A stretch of DNA of 64,000 nt from Lethocerus indicus (Eukaryota > Arthropoda > Insecta > Hemiptera > Belostomatidae). Both the position numbers and the translations under genes were made by a program. Positions 1 to 10,009 of the stretch are shown here, in pieces. Positions within the stretch are counted from its first letter, which is position 1; every line of letters starts with the position of its first letter. The notes beneath the pieces were generated by a model. That model made no database searches. It had not been told where the DNA came from and saw only the letters and a program-made list of their open reading frames with translations. The stretch is from the NCBI GenBank assembly GCA_019843655.1, contig JACDQD010000011.1:16906604-16970603 (forward strand). Reading direction: 5' to 3'.

Positions 1-479
1 AATACAATAGCACAGTTTCAGATACGGACCAGAATCCAGACCGCGAATAATGTTTCGAGGAATTGCACCTCGAAAGAGTACAACGTCACCATCTACCAGA
101 TGGCAGAATCGGCATTAATATAATCAATTTCGAATTATAATACAACGATATTGTCCTCAAACGAACGCAACAGCTGGTCATTGGAACCGATATTTTTTTG
201 TATTTATCTCAATCCAGCGTCTCAGAATATTAAATATGTCTAATAATTGACTTCAAAATGAAAATCTGGTTATGTATGATAACAAATTATATTAAATTTT
301 TAATAATCGGACGTTATTATAATTACGGTGACTCGCCAAAAAGACCGTTCAGACTGTCCTTCGGGAATATAGTCCTGGATTTTCAGAAGGAGTCCTGTTC
401 TCCTCTCGGGTTTCGGTGGCTGTGCAGATTTACTGTGTATTGGCCGAGAGGAGAGCTCGGGCTCAACAACACCACACGA

Positions 480-690
480 ATCCAGGTTAAAGCGGGGGGG
501 CGAAATGGGGTTACCCGCACACACGGACACGCACACGCACGGAGCCCAGCACGCAGACGCGCGCGCGCGCGCGCACCCACCCGAGGCGGTCGACCTTGCC
601 TTTGTTACGCGCCAAATTACTACTGACGCAAACGGCATCTGCATAAAGGCGGGGGAGGCGGGAACCTCTCTGCTGGCCGGGCGAGACTTT
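480..690. other. CpG-rich segment with CA and CG runs
   Basis: This patch is much richer in G+C than its surroundings. It holds CA-rich repeats (about 520-540) followed by an alternating CG/GC tract (about 557-575). Long alternating purine-pyrimidine tracts can adopt Z-DNA. It could be part of a promoter-proximal CpG-rich region, but no core promoter motif was recognised, so no function is assigned. Confidence 0.4.
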
Positions 691-953
691 TAATTCCCAC
701 TTTAATTGAACTACAATACTTCAGTCGTGGGGTGGATTTATTAACGGTTGAAGAGATTATAGTTGACACATGCACCGCACTGGCATAGACTGATTTCCCT
801 TTTAAACGGCATATCTCGGAACATCTTTTTTTTCTCTCCCCCTCCGTAACCTCAGCAAAAGGTCACGTTTATTAATCTTCTAGAGTTATCTCACTCTCGC
901 GTGATGAACAAGACGACTGGGAGGCTATTAATATGTCGATTGTCACATACGTA

Positions 954-956
<3 letters not shown>

Positions 957-1005
<49 letters not shown>
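957..1005. repeat. (TA)n microsatellite
   Basis: Uninterrupted AT alternation of about 49 bp between unique flanks. Confidence 0.95.
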
Positions 1006-1006
<1 letters not shown>

Positions 1007-3707
1007 CGGCTTACATATAATTGTTTTTATGATCTGCAACTATCCGATGACAATGATTATCATCGCGAACTAGACCGGTTTCTGTCCAGCCACCACAGTC
1101 AAAACTGAATGTTATTTATCGACTAAATTTGGAAGCACCTAACTAAGTATCACTATCTGTACACTTGTAATTATTGGAATTTTTTGTATATATTTCGAGT
1201 GGTAGAATGACGACATGGTATAAGATTGAACGTGAATAAATAAGTCAAATAAATATCGTTACAACTAATCGGGTTATTGATTTAAAAACCAATTATACAC
1301 TAGGAATGTATAATTCTCTATTGATTTTCAAAGTTGAATGTCGCTTGATTGTTCCTTTGTTCGTTGCATGTTGATGTGTCAGTACGTGAACTTATTTACA
1401 ATCCCATTATCGTGATTATCTGATATAAATTTAAATCCAGATCGAACATTCGTGTTGATTCGCGTACTTCTTGTAATTTTCATACGAAATAAACTCACAG
1501 CCGATATAATGTAGAAGAAAAGTAATTCTTTTGCATTATTGAGTATTGACCAAAAATAGGACTAGTTAAAAAAATGTTTGCTGAAACGGGTTAAAATAAG
1601 TGTAAATTCTGTATATACTGATATTAATGCTAATCTTGCTCATGCTAAATTGAAAAACCGTGTTTGTATTGATGTAAGCTTTGTTTGACCAGTGAGGGAT
1701 AAATATAGTATTAGTGAAGGAATTAAGGCATTGTCACTGCAATAGATTGTCAAAATAGATTCGAATTTAATATTGATTTTTGCATTGTGTCTAGTTGTTT
1801 TGTGGTTTGTTTGATCAAATATGATGTCAGTTTTGGACATACTTCAAAGTGTTACAGGGTGATAGGAAGCTTTAAAATCGCAGAAAAATGAACCTAGCCC
1901 ATGTAAACACCCCCTACAACCCCCGAGGAGGGTCTTAACAACAAAATGGTGGGTTGAAGTCCTTACTTCTGAGGACGCGTGGTCTAGACCAGAATGAGCG
2001 GTCGTAGACATTACTTGCTCAGGGCGAGATTTATATTTTTCACCCTAAAAAAAATCACACTCGGACAGTGTCACGGCCGCGGGGCCTTGGAATTGCTAGA
2101 AAGTGGGAGCGGTGCAATTTTTTTTTTTCTGTCATTCTATCAATTTAAAGCCGACGTGCGTCATCCCCGACCGCTTTATCGCCTCCTTCCGTAACGATCC
2201 GCGCGAAATTGCGATGGGAAGAATCGCCTGTTATGCAACCGGACAAGGCTAATTTTATTATTTTATTATCCGTATTTTTGACCACACTTAAATACATCGC
2301 TGAATTCGTTGAGATTTATAAACGTATTTCATTGAAAAGACGGCTTCTTGATCTGAAAAAATACGAAGCTCTGCCAAGAGTATTAGGATTTTTAATAATT
2401 TAACACTGAATGACATAGACTGTTAAAAATATAACAGTATTAATTTAGGATGCCCGTTGGGGTTCCTGGAGGACCACTCATCCCGTTTCCTCTGCACGCG
2501 CTTATCCTTAATCAAGTCCGCCTGTCATTAAGCATTTGCTGTTCAGCGAAGACAGAGTTTAATATCGTCCGGGGACATCATCCGTTCTTAGAGTCTTTCT
2601 ACCGATTGTTTGGGACCTGCTCCGTATGAATCGAGAATTTATTTCGCCGCACAGTTTATACGACAATGGAGCTACTTATCTTGGCGGAGGGCAAAAGATC
2701 AAAACGTTTTTTTTTGTATTTAACCACTAGCGTAATAACCATTACAATAATAGAATAACAGTCTCGTGATGTTAGTTCTGTATTTCCTTCGAAATAGTTT
2801 AATATCTCATAACTATTGATACTACATTTTTATTTTTTATAATTTCAGGCACACCTGTGTGCCTGCTGTTTCCGTCAATCGCTTAATGTACTACTAATGA
2901 AATTCTATCGGTGTTGCTATTCCTTTAGTGCATTTCGGAAGTAATTATCGGCCGGTACTTCCCGAGGAGTCTCCGACTCCCATTACCGGGAACTCCGACC
3001 GCGACAGGATGTACGCGTCCTTAGTACAAAGGACATCCCCCAGGACATTAGTCACTGATCGGATGCCAAGTTCAAAGGGTCACCGACCCTATCCCCCACG
3101 CACTTCACGAAAGAAACGGCAATTGTCAGCACTCGGTGCAGACGGAAGTATCAGGGTTTTCATTTTCATCAGAAAAATGAGCCCGATAAACCGTTCGGAA
3201 GAATTACTTCGGCGCTTTTAAGGCCCTCGCGAGAGATTTGAACCATTCGAAACCCCCGAAAAATTTCTCAATAGGTTTAACTTCTAGATATTCTAGATAG
3301 GTTTAACTTAGACCATTCTAGATGTTGGCTACCGGCTACTCCTCGGTGGTTGGCCGATGTCACTGTCACTGCTATCGTTTCGGTCTAGATTTAGTCTTTC
3401 TAACGTATCTCTATAAACGTCTATCTGGAGCTCATCTTCACTACTACTTGTACCATGAGACTCAATCCCGTTTGCCGTTGTACTAACAAAAAAAAAATGA
3501 AAAGATTTTCTCACGCGTTAGATCTATCCTTACCTCTCGACGCTTCAAACCGGACTGAGCTCAGGTTTGAAACTCAAACCCCCGACATCTCTTTTATATA
3601 TCTTAGTAATTTTACTATATTTTTATTTGATGTCTTGCGCCACATTTCAAGAGAAAACATCGGGCAAAACATGCATGTCTCAAAAAGTTGCACAGAAATA
3701 ACTTAAT

Positions 3708-3817
3708 CACTTGTGTAGGGTGTCGCAAAATTAACGCAAATTTTGAATCGAACTGTGGCTACCGAACTTTCATCAGTTTTGAAATATTGTTCAAGAATGA
3801 AAACACGTTGTCCTATC
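3708..3817. repeat. 110-bp dispersed repeat, also inside the element at 39298-39667
   Basis: This segment is almost identical to 39484-39593, from the shared CACTTGTGTAGGGTGTC start to the shared GTTGTCCTATC end; one early base differs (C against G at GTGTCSCAAAATT). At 39484 it sits between the two arms of a hammerhead inverted-repeat element. Here it lies about 80 bp left of a lone right arm of the same family, so it is probably that element's centre. Its own origin is unknown. Confidence 0.75.
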
Positions 3818-3894
3818 TCGTAACGCTCCATTTGTAGTGACCCTAAACTATCGGCTGTAAAATAGTTTTTTCTTCCACCCTCCCCTCAACTCAA

Positions 3895-4110
3895 TTAAGA
3901 CAAACATAATTCCCCAATAACAAGTACAAAATGCGTGTATATAACACTGCAGTACAAGTGACAGTGACAGTGCTGTGAGGATGCCTGAAAAACATCCAAA
4001 GTGCCGACAGTGACTGACACCGCTACTGAAGATGGCGAGCTGGCGAAACCGGTCTAGCAAAAGACCAAACCGGCGAGAGGAAACAGAAACACAACAAATC
4101 TACGGTTTTT
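3895..4110. mobile_element. Hammerhead inverted-repeat element, right arm only
   Basis: This stretch matches the right arm of the dispersed family best seen at 4742-5119. It has the central TATATAA and CTGCAGTAC region, the block ending GAGGATGCC, the ribozyme-like block and the terminal ACAGAAAC segment. The left arm is missing or has diverged; the 110-bp core repeat at 3708-3817 may be its remnant centre. The ribozyme-like motif at 4022-4058 keeps CTGAAGA, GAAAC, GTC and the GCTA/TAGC stem I. However, its stem II reads GGC against GGC and cannot pair, so it is probably inactive. Confidence 0.75.
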
Positions 4111-4461
4111 TAGTTTCTGTTCGAGGTGCGGAGTGAAAAGTTCGGTCCATCGGGGTTCTCTAATTGTGTCCCGAAAATTGTTTCTGGTCCCTACAGGCTA
4201 TCGTGTGATCATTCTGCTCTCTCCTACCACCAATTAGGAGCGGTAAACCTACAATATTGTTTAACTTATATCGATAATTATGGGGGAAAATATATAATAT
4301 TTTAACTGGCAAAAAAAAAGGGAGAGTCGTTCGGTTCCACTCGGATTGATGTCTCTAGTAAGACGTCGCTCTCTGTTTCCCCTTCCGACGGGGTTGAATT
4401 GAATTGAATTGAATTGTGTTACGTTTGTGCTAGTGACAGTGTCCTGTCCGCCTGCCAGCAG

Positions 4462-4638
4462 GTCCGCAGGCGGCGGTGGAGGGGCCCACGTGCTGCGCTC
4501 TTGCGTCTCCTGCGAGAGCTTCTTCTCCAGTGGGGACGAGGACCTCGTCACAACAGCATCATGTAGTCTCTCCAGGAGGAGGTACACAGTCTCCACCATG
4601 TACAGGCCCAAACAGACCCAACAGGAGATCAACAACAG
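4462..4638 (+). CDS. Internal coding exon (exon A) of an unrecognised Ser/Cys-rich protein
   Basis: The 177-bp exon is bounded by a CAGCAG acceptor (4456-4461) and an ACAG/GTACAAT donor at 4639. It enters and leaves in phase 2. The open frame reads about 59 residues: a Gly run, then SCVSCESFFSSGDEDLV, a basic RRRYTVS stretch, and TMYRPKQTQQEINNR at the end. Base composition switches from AT-rich to GC-rich exactly at the exon. The outgoing phase matches the start of the exon at 11153: the split codon AG/G gives Arg, then Tyr-Leu-Leu-Glu-Pro. The CxxC followed by SGDED recurs in the second exon. No domain or orthologue is recognised. The doubled CAG acceptor could include or skip one codon. 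No upstream exon or start codon was found in the window. Confidence 0.72.
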
Positions 4639-4741
4639 GTACAATCGAGTCATTCTTATATTATATCTGTATTTCGATGTAATTGTTAATTTGAGACTGT
4701 GTCTGTTGACGAAGGGAGGATTTGGAAGATCCACTAGTTAG

Positions 4742-5119
4742 TTTGATATACCTGTTTTGTGGTCTTGGAGGGGTTGGAATACTGTAGGTTCGTGATGTTT
4801 CTGTCTCCTCTCGCCGGTTTGGTCTTTTGCTAGACCGGTTTTGGCCGTTCGCCATCTTCAGTGTTAGCACTTTGGATGTTTTTTGGGCATCCTCACTGCA
4901 CTGTCACTTTCACGTGTACTGTGAACAACATGTGAAGAACAACATGCGTATATATAAGACTGCAGTACGTGCGAAAGTGACAGTGCAGTGAGGATGCCCG
5001 AAAAACATCCAAAGTGCTAACAGTGACTAACACCGCTACTGAAGATGGCGAACGGCCGAAACCGGTCTAGCAAAAGACCAAACCGGCGAGAGGAGACAGA
5101 AACATCACGAACCTACAGT
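4742..5119. mobile_element. Hammerhead-bearing inverted-repeat element, complete copy (13-bp TSD)
   Basis: The 378-bp element is flanked by the 13-bp duplication ATCCACTAGTTAG (4729-4741 and 5120-5132). The left arm runs from TTTGATATACCTG through GTGGTCT, CTGTAGGTTCGTGATG, the ribozyme block (antisense) and GGGCATCCTCACTG. The right arm is its reverse complement but stops at CCTACAGT, about 35 bp short of full symmetry. The spacer holds GCGTATATATAAGAC. It lies in the intron right after exon A. There is no open frame and no poly-A. The variable 11-13 bp duplications seen in this family fit Penelope-like or target-primed insertion rather than a DNA transposon, which makes fixed-length duplications. 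Confidence 0.85.
5035..5071 (+). ncRNA. Hammerhead ribozyme-like motif (type I, minimal stem III)
   Basis: Read 5' to 3': GCTA (stem I), CTGAAGA (core), one extra T, GGC-GAACG-GCC (3-bp stem II), GAA, ACCGGT (stem III, 2 bp with a 2-nt loop), the cleavage base C of GTC, then TAGC closing stem I. Every conserved core position of the hammerhead family is present. ACCGGT is self-complementary, so two molecules could share a longer stem III. The extra base after A9 departs from the strict consensus. Activity is inferred, not shown. Confidence 0.72.
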
Positions 5120-5132
5120 ATCCACTAGTTAG

Positions 5133-6839
5133 ATTTTTGTCAGTCTACCCTCCACCTAAGTTCTACGGTAGTTTCCACTGAAGCAACGCTGTCGACACTA
5201 CTACTCCATTACCGTGGCGACTGCAAATTTTATTTCAAGCCCCGAAGCACCCCTAAACTTGCGGTGGTCCGTGTATAACGCGGGGTTGGGGTCGGAAAAC
5301 AACATCTCAACAGTTCTACTACCCGAAGCGCCCGTAATGCTCATGTATATATCTCTATAGATAGTTTTTATTGTCAGCCGAGGGTTCCGCATATCTGTTT
5401 CCATTTCCGGCGGGACGTCTGTTGTAACAGAGAGGCCCGAGGACATGGCACAAAAATAAAACCGGGGAACAACATATTCCCCGATTTAACGACGCATCGT
5501 CGACGCCTGTCACAGTTCCGCGATATTCCACCCTTCCGACACGCTCGCTTAGCCCACACTATTTCACTGAGTTATTACGCGGTATATTAGTAAAATTTAT
5601 TAGTATTTTCGATAGCACTGGCTCTGTTTTTACTCTCCGAACCTGAACAGTGGGGCACGGTGGCGGTGAAAGTGATAGTAGTACGCGTCGAAAGTTCGTG
5701 TACACGACTGTATTGTTTGAAGGGAGGCTTCGGGCCGTACGATGTCCGGAAACCGGTCTACCTCAGGACAACGTTGAAAGTCTGCGCAAACAGACGGCAT
5801 TTTGTTCAAACGGAAAATAGTCGCTGTGGGCGCAGTCGGGGTGTGGCAAACGATTTGCGAATTTCAATTTTGTTTCTCCGATATTTCAGAAAATACAACG
5901 TTCAATGTCATCCTTCCTGATCTGACCCTGAACTGAACTGAAATTAGAAATATGAATCGTAAGGAAATTCGACAGTGACGAAGATCTCGACCGAATATCT
6001 GTTGTAATACTTTCGAAGCGTTATTATTTAGCAATTGTGATCGGACTTGGCGTGTAGCCGGCGGCAAGTGCTTGCACCTGCCCCACACCTGGGGTTCTGC
6101 CCGCTTATCGACATACTACAAGTAGATAAAACAATTTTCCGTTCAGTAATCACTGGCACTATAAAAAAGAAAACAACTTTAATATTAACCTTTATGAGTA
6201 TCATGGAAGGGCAACTTATTAACTTATACTGGGCAAGCATTTATCCAAGACTGCCATTCTAGCTAAATCCAAGTAAATTATGCCGAATATGCAAATAATA
6301 CACATGTTTTGACAATAGAAAGTGAAACATTTTTAATAAACCCTCCCAACATCTTTCGTCATAATTCAGTTGGCATAGTTTAGTGACATTAAACCACTGT
6401 AATATAATGTTTAATGTCGCGACTAGAACTCGAATTGTCACTAACTTCCGGTAGGATCGCAAGTGATTCCATCACTAGTCCTATCAATCCGTCACACAGC
6501 CACCCTGTCATTATGAAACTTAGCTAAAGCTTTAAGTAACAATCTCTGTAGTTATATCAGCGACAGTGGTTTTTTCTCCTTCTTTACGTGAAAACTTACG
6601 CGGAAGCCGTATAATATTTACGTTGTGCCGGGAAAAATGCAACGGCAATCCGTTACGGAAGTCATCGCCGTACTGGCGGGGACGCTCCAGCGAGCGTGGC
6701 CACCGAGCATAACGCTCCATTGTTGCATATCGGCATCTTCTATATTTCTCGAACGATTTTGAACGCTTAAAAAAATTTCTTAAGCTCATTAGGATAGGAA
6801 CTACAAACTGTAAAAAGTGTCCAGTTGAGATAGTTATAA
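5133..6839. other. Intron interior, no gene recognised
   Basis: Unique-looking DNA between two ribozyme elements, inside the intron that separates exon A from exon B. The open frames here have no recognisable protein character. A 22-nt stretch near 6437-6460 recurs near 53928 (see findings). Confidence 0.45.
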
Positions 6840-7021
6840 AATACTTGTTTTGTGGTCTGCGAGGGGTTGTAATACCGTAGATTTCGTGTGTTTCTGTCTC
6901 CTCTCGCTGGTTTGGTCTTTTGCTAGACCGGTTTCGGCTTCTCGCCATCTTCAGTAGCAGTGTTAGTCACTTTTTACAATGAGCAGGTATCCTCACTGCA
7001 CTGTCACTGTCACTTGTACTG
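6840..7021. mobile_element. Hammerhead inverted-repeat element, left arm only
   Basis: The left arm matches the family from TACTTGTTTTGTGGTCTGCG to the CCTCACTGCACTGTCACTG block, then runs into unrelated sequence at GACGAATATATC. Part of the segment between GTTAGTCACTTT and ATCCTCACTG is altered compared with other copies. The right arm is absent. The arm retains an intact antisense hammerhead motif (6922-6958). Confidence 0.8.
6922..6958 (-). ncRNA. Hammerhead ribozyme-like motif
   Basis: On the minus strand it reads GCTA, CTGAAGA, T, stem II GGC-GAGAA-GCC, GAA, ACCGGT, C, TAGC. All core positions and the stem I and stem II pairings are intact. Its stem II loop differs from other copies (GAGAA) while the paired bases are kept. 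Confidence 0.7.
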
Positions 7022-8157
7022 ACGAATATATCTTTTCATTTATAATGCTGTTTTCTTTGTTCTGGAAAATCTCCATATTCCCTATTACATCCATCCCTTT
7101 ACCTTTCTTCCCTGGGTATATTAATTTTAAAGATTCGTCGATGCTCATTGTTTCGTGTCCGGAGAGTATAATGTGGTTGGTGAAGTTGGATTAGGTTTTA
7201 TATTTTACTGCTTTTATGTGTTCTCTTTGTATCTACCGGAAGGAACCCGAATGAACAGGAAAGGACCTGAAAGAATCCGAAGGAAAGGAGAATATGGAGA
7301 TTTTCCAGAACAAACAAAACAAATAATGAATTTCCAAAGTGACCCTATATTCGCCCCGCTAATCCTATTAAAGAAGCTCATGTTTGAGTTGGGTTCCACA
7401 GAAGTGATATGAAATTTCTAATTAAATCTCTACAGAAATATCGCTTATAACATACATTTTATAGTGTTCATTGGGTATTTTGCTTATCTGTTAATTATAA
7501 AGGTTTCTTCTAGCCCTGTATTAACAGCAATTTTTTTACTTTTATTACTCACCCATAAAAACTCTGGTTCTTAAAGTGCCGTACATTTAAAACCGCTAGG
7601 ACCTCTTCGTCAACGGGCCGTAACGCGGCCACCACAATGAAACTCTGTACAAGGCCGAAATGATGTATATATAGCTCTTTTTTTTTTTTAATTTTTCATT
7701 GTCTGTCGGGCATCTCTAGGTGATTTAAAATAGTTTAAATTAGCGGTCGCGATCAATACTTGAATGCAGTTTAAACTCCCACTACATTTTTTTTATTAAA
7801 ATTAAAATTCAACGATTCCATTAAGACAATCGAATTTTGCATAAATAGCAACATGGGCATAAAAAGACCTATTCAAAATTCTGTAATTGATTACTGCATT
7901 ATGTGTCGGATTACCCACCTCATTTTTCTGTTCAACGAGATTACCAAATTTCCGGGATTATTCTCGGCTGTTCCGCAATTGAATTCTACAACAGGTCTAT
8001 ACCGGAAGCGTCGTATCCTTTAGGCCCAATTCAGCATAAAACAACCTTTTCTGTTGTTTGGCGCCAGAACCTTGAAATAGGCCGATTTACAGTATTTCAG
8101 AGCAATCTAGCGGTCAATAGGATAACTAAGGTATGGCTTTTTCTGTTAATGTGTAGA
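7022..8157. other. Intron interior, no gene recognised
   Basis: No RNA gene or recognisable coding segment. A purine-rich stretch occurs at about 7230-7310 and a T-run near 7678. Confidence 0.45.
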
Positions 8158-8303
8158 ATATCAAACAGTATGGTTTATTATAAGAATTAAAACACTTTAT
8201 ATCAATTAATTGAAGGAAAATAGAGATTGGATAATACGATAAAAATTACTCGCTCAATATTATTACCGGTCTAAACAAACGTTATACCCTATGAACAATG
8301 GTC

Positions 8304-8340
8304 CGGTTCCCGTAGGCACGAATCGTCGTCCGGTCTATAG
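8304..8340 (+). promoter_or_regulatory. snRNA promoter (PSEA-like plus TATA-like block)
   Basis: CGGTTCCCGTAGGCACGAAT lies at -62 to -43 relative to the U1 start, and a TATAG block ends at -26. The same two blocks at the same distances precede the other U1 copies. By position they correspond to the insect PSEA and the PSEB/TATA-position element. Confidence 0.7.
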
Positions 8341-8365
8341 TATCCCTCGCGAGACGTACTTAAGC

Positions 8366-8529
8366 ATACTTACCTGGCGTGGAGGTTACCGTGATCATAA
8401 AGGCGGTTCCTCCAGGGCGAGGCCTTTCCATTGCACTTAGGTTGGGTTGACCCCTGCGAATACCCCAAATGTGGGTATCTCGGGCGCATTATTTTTGGTA
8501 GTTGGGACTTGCGTTCGCGCAGTCCCTTC
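8366..8529 (+). ncRNA. U1 spliceosomal snRNA (copy 1)
   Basis: U1 pairs with 5' splice sites in the spliceosome. The 5' end ATACTTACCTG carries the splice-site recognition sequence. Stem-loop I has GATCATAAAGG, stem-loop II has the U1A-type loop CCATTGCAC, and stem-loop III has CCCCAAATGTGGG. The Sm site ATTTTTGG (8491-8498) precedes the 3' hairpin GGGACTTGCGTTCGCGCAGTCCC. Length is about 164 nt, as in other animals. This copy differs from the others at GGCGTGGAGGTTACC (stem I). The promoter is intact, so it is probably transcribed by Pol II. The 3' end is set by homology and may be off by a few bases. Confidence 0.93.
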
Positions 8530-8980
8530 CTTTAATAACTAATCAAACTTACACTATTTCAATTCTGTCTTTCACATTTGTGATGATCACATATAGATCA
8601 TCTTTAGCAGTTACATATGAAGCTGTCATTGTTACTTACCTATAAGAATGATTTCTAGGGTGTTAGTGTTTCCAAGGGATTATAGACCACTAATAATCCT
8701 CCAATTAATTCTGTTATGACAGCAATACAACAATCGTGCTCCAATATACTGCAGCGAGTAGTAATCATTTCAGCTTGAAAGTGGAAAACAAGGAACTGAA
8801 ATAATAATCAATGTCAGATAAAGTGAGGAAATAAGAAAAAAAGGATTGAGAACGACTTATATCCAAAAATGACCTCTCAACAGTCGCTCGTGACAATGAC
8901 CACAATGCAAAACCTTCGGAAAGATTGTAATAGCGATATTATCACTTAAACGAATACTGGTAATTTGATTAGTTATTAAA

Positions 8981-9144
8981 GAAGGGACTGCGCGAACGCA
9001 AGTCCCAACTACCAAAAATAATGCGCCCGAGATACCCACATTTGGGGTATTCGCAGGGGTCAACCCAACCTAAGTGCAATGGAAAGGCCTCGCCCTGGAG
9101 GAACCGCCTTTATGATCACGGTGACCTCTACGCCAGGTAAGTAT
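8981..9144 (-). ncRNA. U1 spliceosomal snRNA (copy 2)
   Basis: On the minus strand the full U1 sequence is present: ACTTACCTG at the 5' end, stem-loops I-III, the ATTTTTGG Sm site and the 3' hairpin. Its stem I (GGCGTAGAGGTCACC) matches the five-copy cluster at 52-58 kb rather than its inverted neighbour at 8366. The two genes of this pair point towards each other. Confidence 0.93.
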
Positions 9145-9169
9145 GCTTAAGTACCTCTCGCGAGGGATA

Positions 9170-9206
9170 CTATAGACCGGATGACGATTCGGGCCTACGG
9201 GAACCG
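9170..9206 (-). promoter_or_regulatory. snRNA promoter of U1 copy 2
   Basis: On the minus strand, CGGTTCCCGTAGGCCCGAAT lies at -62 to -43 and GTCTATAG ends at -26. Spacing is identical to copy 1. Confidence 0.7.
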
Positions 9207-9352
9207 GACCATTGTTCATAGGGTATAAAGTTTGTTTAGAATTGTAATATTGGGCGAGTTATTTTTATCGTATTACCCGACCTCTAATTTCTTTAAATTA
9301 ATTGAAATAAATGTTTTAATTGTTATAATACGCCATACTGTTTGATATTGTG

Positions 9353-10009
9353 TGCACTATTAACTGTACCTAAATCGTAGTTAGGTTACTGGCCGCCAGA
9401 GCCCTCTGCCCGTCGACGATTAATTTCCCCTCGTGGTACTCTGACCCATGAACCCCCGGGGACCTTTTTATTACCGTTTCATCGCGAATGTAAAATCTCC
9501 AAACTTGCCCTACCGATTTACAGCCTGTAGGCTGTTTAATGCTAGCTATACCCCCATAGTTGAAACTCGTTTTTAATTGAACCTTATCCCCGCATAATCT
9601 CAATGAGAATGAGAATAGTTTATCGCGTCAATTCGACAGGAAGCGGCGTACTTATATCTGTCCATTATATGGAACAAGGTCGTAAGGGATGAACCGAACT
9701 GAATTCCACATTATATATGTTTGTTTTTTATTTTTTTTGTGGTTCTCTCTTGGGCATTTTTGAAATTTTCCCTCTCAATACTACCGGGCGGCTGTTCTTT
9801 GTCCTTTACTTCTGGATTTATTTTTTCTTTTCGTCGTGGACTCACTTTATGGAATGATTCTCCCAACGAATCGTCGTTAGGGATACTATTCCTCGTTCAG
9901 GAGCGCATTGCCCTATCCGCGTTGTGTATTGACGGTGGCAGAGGGAAAAAAATCCGCTGGGGAAAAACCCCTTCCTGCGAATTGTCCACGTGCTTTATAG
10001 TGCTGGCTT
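9353..10009. other. No gene recognised
   Basis: Spacer between the U1 pair and the LINE fragment. The part near 9960-10010 may still belong to the LINE 3' end. Confidence 0.4.

Larger units (their letters stand above)
1..3707. other. Non-coding stretch, no gene recognised
   Basis: No open frame here reads like protein and no known repeat family was recognised. The stretch contains a GC-rich segment (480-690) and a TA microsatellite (957-1005), annotated separately. A pyrimidine-rich acceptor-like sequence ends near 2848, but the downstream frames stop quickly. It is probably intron or upstream DNA of the gene whose exon lies at 4462. Confidence 0.5.
8158..9352. repeat. Large inverted duplication carrying two divergent U1 genes
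   Basis: Arm 8158-8551 is repeated in reverse complement at about 8962-9352, with a roughly 410-bp unique spacer. Similarity includes the U1 gene, its promoter and about 200 bp of upstream flank, from ATCAAACAGTATGG to GGTATAAAG-like sequence. It also includes a short downstream segment with TTTAATAACTAATCAAA. The arms have diverged by scattered substitutions and small indels in the flanks, so the duplication is not recent. Confidence 0.85.

Noticed and set aside
2928..3221. Possible exon after an acceptor-like pyrimidine tract near 2848
   Set aside because: A stop occurs soon after the acceptor, the long frame starts later without a splice site, and no protein family is recognisable.
4742..5119. 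Classifying the inverted-repeat family as an ordinary DNA-transposon MITE
   Set aside because: Target duplications vary from 11 to 13 bp, the two ends are not symmetrical, and the arms hold a ribozyme-like core; a retroelement origin fits better.
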